Source of the DNA: Endozoicomonas sp965199185
Lineage (GTDB): Bacteria > Pseudomonadota > Gammaproteobacteria > Pseudomonadales > Endozoicomonadaceae
Length of the DNA stretch: 64,000 nt
Assembly (NCBI GenBank): GCA_965199185.1
Contig: CBDAQW010000007.1
Location: forward strand, 62,001 to 126,000
Direction: 5' to 3'
Shown here: piece after piece, positions 59,197 to 64,000 of the stretch
Numbering within the stretch: position 1 is the stretch's first letter
Layout: each line of letters begins with the position of its first letter
Translations under genes and position numbers: made by a program
Notes under the pieces: model-generated
Told to the model about the DNA's origin: nothing
The model's input: only the letters and a program-made list of their open reading frames with translations
Databases searched by the model: none

Positions 59197-60177
59197 ATGT
59201 CGGTTTACACCCATTTGCACCAGCAGGATATAAAGCACCTACTCTCTCAGTACAACATCGGTCAGCTGGTTAGTTTTACCGGTATAGAAGGTGGCGTAGA
59301 GAACACCAACTATTTCATCGATGTAGAAAAAGACGGGCAGGAACAACGCTATGTACTGACTCTGTTCGAATACCTCTCTGTTGATGCGTTGCCCTTTTTT
59401 ATTGATCTGACAAACGAACTGGCTGCTGACAACATTCCCGTCCCGGCACCGGTAAAAGACCAATCGGGGCAGGCTCTGCAATTGGTCAGGAACAAACCGG
59501 CGATTATTGCTCCCTGCCTGCCGGGTAAGCACTATAACGAGATATCGGTAGACCATTGCCGCGAAATGGGGCAGGTGTTGGCACAAATTCATCGGTCTGG
59601 ACAACATTCTTCATTGCAGCAGGAAAATCAGCGAGGCATCAGCTGGCTCGATCAACAGGTGACTCGTTTAAAGCCATTGCTCAAGGCTGAAGATGCGCTG
59701 ATTATGTCTGATCAGTGGCGATCCATTAATGCAGAACTGGCAAAGTACACCACTCTTCCGGCAGGCCTGATTCATGGTGATCTGTTTCACGATAATGTGC
59801 TGTTTGAGTGTGACCGAATTACCGGCGTTATTGATTTCTACAATGCTTGCTATGACTGGTTGATTTACGATGTGGCCGTCACTGTCAATGACTGGTGCAT
59901 CAAGTCTGACCTTAGTCTGGATGCGAAAAGATGCAGAGCTCTTCTTGATGCTTATAATGACATTCGGCCATTCACCGAAGAAGAAAGGCAGGCTTGGTCC
60001 GTTATTCTCAGGCTGGCTTCGTTCCGGTTCTGGGTTTCCAGAATCATTACTTTTATTCATCCTGAAGAAGCAGTGGGTTCTGAGCACGAACAGAGTCAGG
60101 CGCTTAATTTCAAGAATCCAGATGAATTTCGGGACATTCTCATCTATCGCACAGATCATTCATCGCCCCCACTGTGA
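59197..60177 (+). CDS. thrB: Homoserine kinase (ThrB2, APH-fold)
   Basis: 326 aa from ATG 59197, which gives the family start MSVYTHLHQQDI. An in-frame ATG at 59140 behind GGAGG would add 19 residues (MGSSDNFPIKIFIF...) and has the better ribosome site, so the true start is open. The aminoglycoside phosphotransferase-like fold shows GLIHGDLFHDNVLF (catalytic Asp) and GVIDFYNACYDWL. This is the pseudomonad type, unrelated to the GHMP ThrB of enterics. It makes O-phosphohomoserine for threonine. Confidence 0.93.
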   Translation: MSVYTHLHQQDIKHLLSQYNIGQLVSFTGIEGGVENTNYFIDVEKDGQEQRYVLTLFEYLSVDALPFFIDLTNELAADNIPVPAPVKDQSGQALQLVRNKPAIIAPCLPGKHYNEISVDHCREMGQVLAQIHRSGQHSSLQQENQRGISWLDQQVTRLKPLLKAEDALIMSDQWRSINAELAKYTTLPAGLIHGDLFHDNVLFECDRITGVIDFYNACYDWLIYDVAVTVNDWCIKSDLSLDAKRCRALLDAYNDIRPFTEEERQAWSVILRLASFRFWVSRIITFIHPEEAVGSEHEQSQALNFKNPDEFRDILIYRTDHSSPPL

Positions 60178-60227
60178 TAGACCTTGTCTATCCTTGAAAG
60201 ATAAGGACAAATTGGCAAGGAAGCGCA

Positions 60228-61301
60228 ATGGCTCAGGTTCGTCAGGGGATGATCCAAAGGCTGGAAGAATACACCAGCCGACTGAAAGAGAATGATCAGG
60301 ATACTATTCTTCGTCTGCATAAAGGACAAATAAAGAAAGGCGCTTACAAAGGTACATGGAGTCGCCATTTTACCCATTTCATTGTTCGTATTTTCTCCAG
60401 AAAGGTGGGTGAACAATACAATAAATATCTGGATGAAGTGACTCAAAAAGAGTCCAGAGCGCTTGCTAGTGCACTTTGTAAAGATATTTCGCGCAGAACC
60501 CCGATGATATATAAGTCGGATCAGACTATTAATACCAGAGGCGTAAAGCATCTTCTGGAAGAGTCCGCCCGGGAGCGGCAACAGTTTGACAAAATGCTTA
60601 ACGAGTTTGTCGCTATCGCTACAACATCCATTCAACGCCATGATCTTCGAGAGACCACCGGTCAATACCTTAACCGACATCTGACTGAGAAAGGCATTGC
60701 TCATTATGATCAGATGCAGTTTTTGAGAACATCCGCTCTTCGCCAGTTAAAGCAGAAAAGCAGCAGCAAAAAGCATCAACCGCCAGAGAAAAGACTCAAA
60801 AGAGCTCATCACTGTCGTGCTGTCATTGAACAGGTTATTGACGAAAAAATGCTGACACTGGCTTTCTTTAATGAAGCTGAACAGTATGCTCTGAGAAATA
60901 TGACGGAGTGTTCTGATATTTCGCCAAATAAATCACAGGAATCGGTTGAGCCAGAAGATCATATTCACCAAAGAAAGGTAGATAAAATAGATCAGACGAT
61001 TAATACGCTAAAGGTAAAATATCCGGAGCTCGCTCAGGAGCATGCCATGGACGATGTGGCAATGATTACCGCGTTTCTGGAACGTCAGATTGATGACCGG
61101 ACGATCTCTCATGCAAGACCATTTTCTTTTGTCAGAGAGCCTCTGAAAGAGATGAATGCGTCTCTGATAAGCCAGTTTTCAGCCACACCTGGGAGCAAGC
61201 CTGACCAACCGACTTTTGATGTTGCAGGTATCTCAGGCATCAAGTCTAAGGAAAATCTGTCTGATGAAACATTAGATGACTCAGGGACAGGAGAAAGATA
61301 A
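60228..61301 (+). CDS. Unrecognised 357-aa protein, first of a pair
   Basis: No family recognised. AAGGA six bases before the ATG at 60228 supports it. The protein is highly charged and helical, basic in its first 220 residues and more acidic after, with no signal peptide or membrane segment. Its stop overlaps the next ATG by one base (TAATG), so the two are translationally coupled and probably act together. The pair sits between thrB and zur, which are neighbours or near neighbours in pseudomonads, so it looks like an insertion. Confidence 0.75.
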   Translation: MAQVRQGMIQRLEEYTSRLKENDQDTILRLHKGQIKKGAYKGTWSRHFTHFIVRIFSRKVGEQYNKYLDEVTQKESRALASALCKDISRRTPMIYKSDQTINTRGVKHLLEESARERQQFDKMLNEFVAIATTSIQRHDLRETTGQYLNRHLTEKGIAHYDQMQFLRTSALRQLKQKSSSKKHQPPEKRLKRAHHCRAVIEQVIDEKMLTLAFFNEAEQYALRNMTECSDISPNKSQESVEPEDHIHQRKVDKIDQTINTLKVKYPELAQEHAMDDVAMITAFLERQIDDRTISHARPFSFVREPLKEMNASLISQFSATPGSKPDQPTFDVAGISGIKSKENLSDETLDDSGTGER

Positions 61302-62191
61302 TGTCTATCAAAGTTGGGCAGTCAAATCTCACTATTTCGGCACCGAACTCAGAAGCCCCTGAATCTATTAAGACAGAAGATGGCTCAGTGAAAGTCATTG
61401 AGCCTTCCCTGCATATCCCCAAAAATCCCCGTCACGTTCAAACACCCAAGCGTTTAATACAACGAAATATCAGCCCGAACTCACTAAAAACCCTCTACCT
61501 TAAAGTAGTTGGGAAACCCGCTTCAGAAACACCTGAGACAGAAAAAAGCTCAACAACAAAGGAGGCTGGGCTGCATTTTCGCAACATTTCACAGGATTTG
61601 GATCGAAAGTCTCTCACTCAGGATTTAATACAGCAGTGGACAGGAAAAGATCTCCAGACCTTTTCCAAAGCTCAGATAAAAGCCATTGATAATCTAAATA
61701 GTTTTTCCATGACGGCGCTTTCCAGGCTCCTCAAGGAAGACAATCAGCTAACCGTCTGTCAACTACCTAACTGCTTGATTCGCTCAAACTCTGACAGTTT
61801 GTTTTCACAAAAAGCAAGTTACCTGCTTGAAAGAACGCTGATAAAACACCCTGATCTGGAGAGAATTATTGGTAAAAGTGACGGTCTGTTCAAAACTCCG
61901 ATACTCATTGCCGTACTACCAAAAAGCCCCGTCATGGCGCCTGAAGATATGTATAGCGTTAACCTGTCTGACACAAGCAGCAAGAAGACGAATGTATTCT
62001 TTTACCCGAGAGTAGACACTAAAGATACAGCTCCTTCGTCGATCACGACCCTCTATATCGAGGGCAATATGACAAGTCACTATGATGAGCTAATCGACAA
62101 TTTTGCCTCTGCCCTCAAGCGTGCCGTTGTAAGAGCTGAAGCAAGCTTGCCAAATGATTCGAAGGAGACCGTGAAACAATTAAGGCATTAA
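61301..62191 (+). CDS. Unrecognised 296-aa protein, second of a pair
   Basis: No family recognised. AGGAG seven bases before the ATG lies within the end of the upstream gene. The first 90 residues are Ser/Thr/Pro/Lys-rich and look disordered; residues 110-270 appear folded (helices, then strands such as TPILIAVLP and TNVFFYP). No signal peptide. The disordered N-terminus would suit a type III or other secreted effector, with the first gene as partner or chaperone-like protein, but nothing in the sequence proves it. Confidence 0.75.
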   Translation: MSIKVGQSNLTISAPNSEAPESIKTEDGSVKVIEPSLHIPKNPRHVQTPKRLIQRNISPNSLKTLYLKVVGKPASETPETEKSSTTKEAGLHFRNISQDLDRKSLTQDLIQQWTGKDLQTFSKAQIKAIDNLNSFSMTALSRLLKEDNQLTVCQLPNCLIRSNSDSLFSQKASYLLERTLIKHPDLERIIGKSDGLFKTPILIAVLPKSPVMAPEDMYSVNLSDTSSKKTNVFFYPRVDTKDTAPSSITTLYIEGNMTSHYDELIDNFASALKRAVVRAEASLPNDSKETVKQLRH

Positions 62192-62224
62192 AACCAAATA
62201 CGCCGATTTCCCCTTTTTGCATGT

Positions 62225-62239
62225 TGTTATGGTATAACA
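62225..62239 (+). promoter_or_regulatory. Zur box upstream of zur-znuC-znuB
   Basis: TGTTATGGTATAACA, a near-perfect palindrome, ends 15 bases before the zur ATG. It shares 13 of 15 bases with the znuA box at 47608-47622. Position implies autoregulation of zur and zinc repression of znuCB. Confidence 0.85.
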
Positions 62240-62254
62240 TAAATACGCTACTTT

Positions 62255-62755
62255 ATGACCCATGACAACATGACCACCGAGACTCCTTCTGCCTACAAGC
62301 CCCATAATCATAAACATTGCATCGCAGAAGCCATGAGTGAAGCGCACTCAATATGTGCTGGTCGTGGTGTCCGGCTAACGCCAATCAGAGAAAGTGTACT
62401 GAAGTTAGTCTGGCAGAACCACCGACCCATAGGGGCTTATGATATCCTGGCGATTCTGGCGAAAAAAGAAGACCGCCCAGCTCAACCTCCCACCGTCTAT
62501 CGGGCTCTGGATTTTCTTCAGGAGCAAGGGCTGGTACATCGAATTGCATCAATTAATGCTTATATTGGCTGTCCTCATCCCGGAGATAACCATAAAGGCT
62601 GCTTCCTGATTTGTGAAAACTGTCGTGTGACGGTAGAAGTTGATCACCCATCCATCAATGACGCAATACAGTCCTGTGCCGATGAGCATGAATTCATTAT
62701 CCGGGAGTCAGCACTGGAGCTGACCGGGCTCTGTCCTAACTGCAAAGATCTATAA
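62255..62755 (+). CDS. zur: Zinc uptake regulator Zur (Fur family)
   Basis: 166 aa. The winged helix includes VRLTPIRESVLKLVW and PPTVYRALDFLQEQGLVHRI, the Zur-type recognition region. The structural zinc cysteines are CENC and CPNC; the sensory site has CPHPGDNHKGC and late His/Glu residues. It represses zinc uptake when zinc is sufficient. First gene of zur-znuC-znuB, 10 bases before znuC. No clear ribosome site precedes the ATG at 62255; an ATG at 62270 is possible. Confidence 0.95.
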   Translation: MTHDNMTTETPSAYKPHNHKHCIAEAMSEAHSICAGRGVRLTPIRESVLKLVWQNHRPIGAYDILAILAKKEDRPAQPPTVYRALDFLQEQGLVHRIASINAYIGCPHPGDNHKGCFLICENCRVTVEVDHPSINDAIQSCADEHEFIIRESALELTGLCPNCKDL

Positions 62756-62765
62756 AACCCTAACC

Positions 62766-63524
62766 ATGTCAGAACCATTGATAAAACTTGAAAACATTCA
62801 GATGTCATTCCGTGGTCGGAAAGTACTTCAGGATGTTTCTATGCAAATAGCACCGGCAGAAATTGTAACAATTATTGGTCCCAACGGTGCTGGTAAGACA
62901 ACTCTGGTTCGTATAGCCCTGGGATTGCAGGAGCCAACCGGCGGACGTCGTTCGATTCGTAAAGATTTACGAATTGGCTACATGCCCCAAAAGCTCCATG
63001 TTGATAGCAGCATGCCGTTAACGGTTCAGCGATTTCTGGATTTAACCGGCAACACAGGTAACGCCATTCGTCAGGCACTTGAGCGAACCGGGGTCGAGGA
63101 AGTTTATGACTCACCACTGCACACCTTGTCCGGAGGCGAGCTGCAGCGCGTTATGCTGGCTCGAGCTCTATTAAATAATCCTCATATTCTGGTATTGGAT
63201 GAACCTGTGCAAGGTGTGGACACTACCGGGCAACGAGAACTCTATCAGCTCATTACCGATCTGCGAAACGAACAGGGTTGCTCGGTGCTGATGATTTCCC
63301 ATGATTTGCACCTTGTTATGGCATCCACTGATCAGGTGGTTTGCATTAATCAGCACATCTGCTGTTCGGGTCCACCACTGCAGGTAAAACAGCACCCTGC
63401 CTACATGAAGCTGTTTGGTGGGGTTTCGGAAGAGTTAGCCATTTACCCTCATCACCACAACCATCATCATGGCGCTGACGGGCAAATCCTTCACGATAAC
63501 CCAAAAGGAAGTAAAGATGTCTGA
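62766..63524 (+). CDS. znuC: Zinc ABC transporter ATP-binding protein
   Basis: 252 aa. Walker A is GPNGAGKTTLV, the Q-loop is YMPQKL, the ABC signature is LSGGELQRV, and Walker B is ILVLDEPVQGVD. A histidine-rich tail (HHHNHHHG near residue 235) is present, as in several ZnuC proteins, and may bind zinc. It energises uptake through ZnuB with ZnuA as receptor. It overlaps znuB by 8 bases. Confidence 0.97.
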   Translation: MSEPLIKLENIQMSFRGRKVLQDVSMQIAPAEIVTIIGPNGAGKTTLVRIALGLQEPTGGRRSIRKDLRIGYMPQKLHVDSSMPLTVQRFLDLTGNTGNAIRQALERTGVEEVYDSPLHTLSGGELQRVMLARALLNNPHILVLDEPVQGVDTTGQRELYQLITDLRNEQGCSVLMISHDLHLVMASTDQVVCINQHICCSGPPLQVKQHPAYMKLFGGVSEELAIYPHHHNHHHGADGQILHDNPKGSKDV

Positions 63525-64000
63525 CCTGTTACTCCATGCATTGCTGGCAGGATTTGGCGTAGCGATTTTGGCGGCTCCCTTAGGCTGCTTTGTGGTCTGG
63601 CGTCGTATGGCTTACTTTGGTGATACGCTTTCCCATTCGGCGCTTCTGGGGGTTTCTCTGGGCTTATTGCTGGATGTTAATCTGAATCTTGCCGTTATTG
63701 TCTGCTCGTTACTACTTGCGTTTATTCTGGTCAGTTTTCAGGAAAAACAGAAAGTCGCTTCTGACACTTTGCTGGGGATACTCGCCCATAGCAGTTTATC
63801 TCTCGGACTGGTAGCAGTCAGTTTTGCAGATAATGTCCGGGTGGATATGATGGCTTACCTGTTTGGTGATCTGCTAGCAGTTGGTCTGAATGATATTTAC
63901 CTGATATACGGCGGCGGACTTCTTGTCCTAGGCACGCTGGCTTTTCTCTGGAAGCCGCTGCTTTCTATGTCTATTCATGCAGAGCTGGCTCAGGTGGAAG
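63517..64000 (+). CDS. znuB: Zinc ABC transporter permease (3' end outside window)
   Basis: 161 codons visible, cut by the window end. It begins MSDLLLHALLAGFGVAILAAP, with GCFVVWRRMAYFGDTLSHSALLG, the conserved ZnuB/ABC-3 segment, and at least four membrane helices. AAAGGAAG precedes the ATG, which lies inside the end of znuC. Forms the membrane channel of the ZnuABC system. Confidence 0.95.
   Translation, partial: MSDLLLHALLAGFGVAILAAPLGCFVVWRRMAYFGDTLSHSALLGVSLGLLLDVNLNLAVIVCSLLLAFILVSFQEKQKVASDTLLGILAHSSLSLGLVAVSFADNVRVDMMAYLFGDLLAVGLNDIYLIYGGGLLVLGTLAFLWKPLLSMSIHAELAQVE

Noticed and set aside
1..64000. tRNA, rRNA or prophage genes
   Set aside because: I looked for tRNA-like cloverleaf arms, rRNA signatures, integrases and phage structural genes and saw none; a dedicated scan would be needed to exclude a tRNA fully.

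Overview
This window is a gene-dense gammaproteobacterial chromosome segment. Most of its gene order matches blocks I know from pseudomonads: coaBC-dut-argB-slmA-pyrE-crc-rph-yicC-gmk-rpoZ-spoT-ridA, ppx-trxA-rho-ubiD, and an EEP nuclease-dsbA-cytochrome c4-engB-polA-thrB-zur-znuCB block. Moderate GC, an H-NS (not MvaT) protein, a Crc homologue and several unrecognised genes with eukaryote-associate flavour suggest an Oceanospirillales lineage such as Endozoicomonas. That taxonomic placement is inference. No rRNA, tRNA, prophage, intact insertion sequence or CRISPR array was seen.

Layout. 1-6.3 kb: the 3' part of an SCO1/SenC gene facing a type IV minor-pilin/adhesin operon (pilV-pilW-pilX-pilY1). 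6.5-6.7 kb: a MITE-like element with 13-bp terminal inverted repeats and 8-bp direct repeats, inserted at the end of ridA. 6.7-15.5 kb: stringent-response and nucleotide genes (ridA, spoT, rpoZ, gmk, a beta-carbonic anhydrase, yicC), interrupted between rpoZ and gmk by an aminopeptidase P and an unrecognised 452-aa protein. 15.7-26.6 kb: rph, a P-loop kinase-like gene, crc, pyrE, slmA, argB, dut, coaBC, radC, rpmB-rpmG, trhP, a DUF47/PhoU-like gene and an H-NS gene. 26.8-34.6 kb: a Na/Pi transporter tail to tail with ppx, then trxA, rho, ubiD and a flavin reductase. 34.8-47.5 kb: a TetR regulator, parC, endA, a UbiF-type hydroxylase, cdd, murI, an orphan TRAP binding protein, uvrD, a HexR-like regulator and a 58-aa protein. 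47.6-54.8 kb: znuA, purU, a lipoprotein-Nudix-NMNAT operon, an EEP nuclease, dsbA and cytochrome c4. 55-64 kb: engB, a small-RNA locus, polA, thrB, two unrecognised genes, then zur-znuC-znuB, cut by the window end.

The most interesting object is the 618-base gap between engB and polA. On the minus strand it holds three tandem copies of a small-RNA transcription unit of about 115-130 nt. Each has a sigma-E-type promoter (GGAACTT, exactly 15 nt, GTCTTA), an identical 25-nt core containing an anti-Shine-Dalgarno ACUCCUU, a stem presenting a C-rich or U-rich loop, and an intrinsic terminator ending in eight U. Spot 42 in enterics and the sigma-22-dependent ErsA in Pseudomonas occupy this same genomic position, so these look like a triplicated, envelope-stress-controlled sibling sRNA family. 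A second candidate sRNA end, an orphan terminator with a 19-nt all-pyrimidine loop, lies at 52204-52253.

Regulatory logic visible here: two matching Zur palindromes (before znuA and before zur-znuCB) tie the split zinc-uptake genes into one regulon. Crc implies Hfq/Crc-type catabolite repression. A phosphate group (DUF47/PhoU-like, Na/Pi transporter, ppx) sits together.
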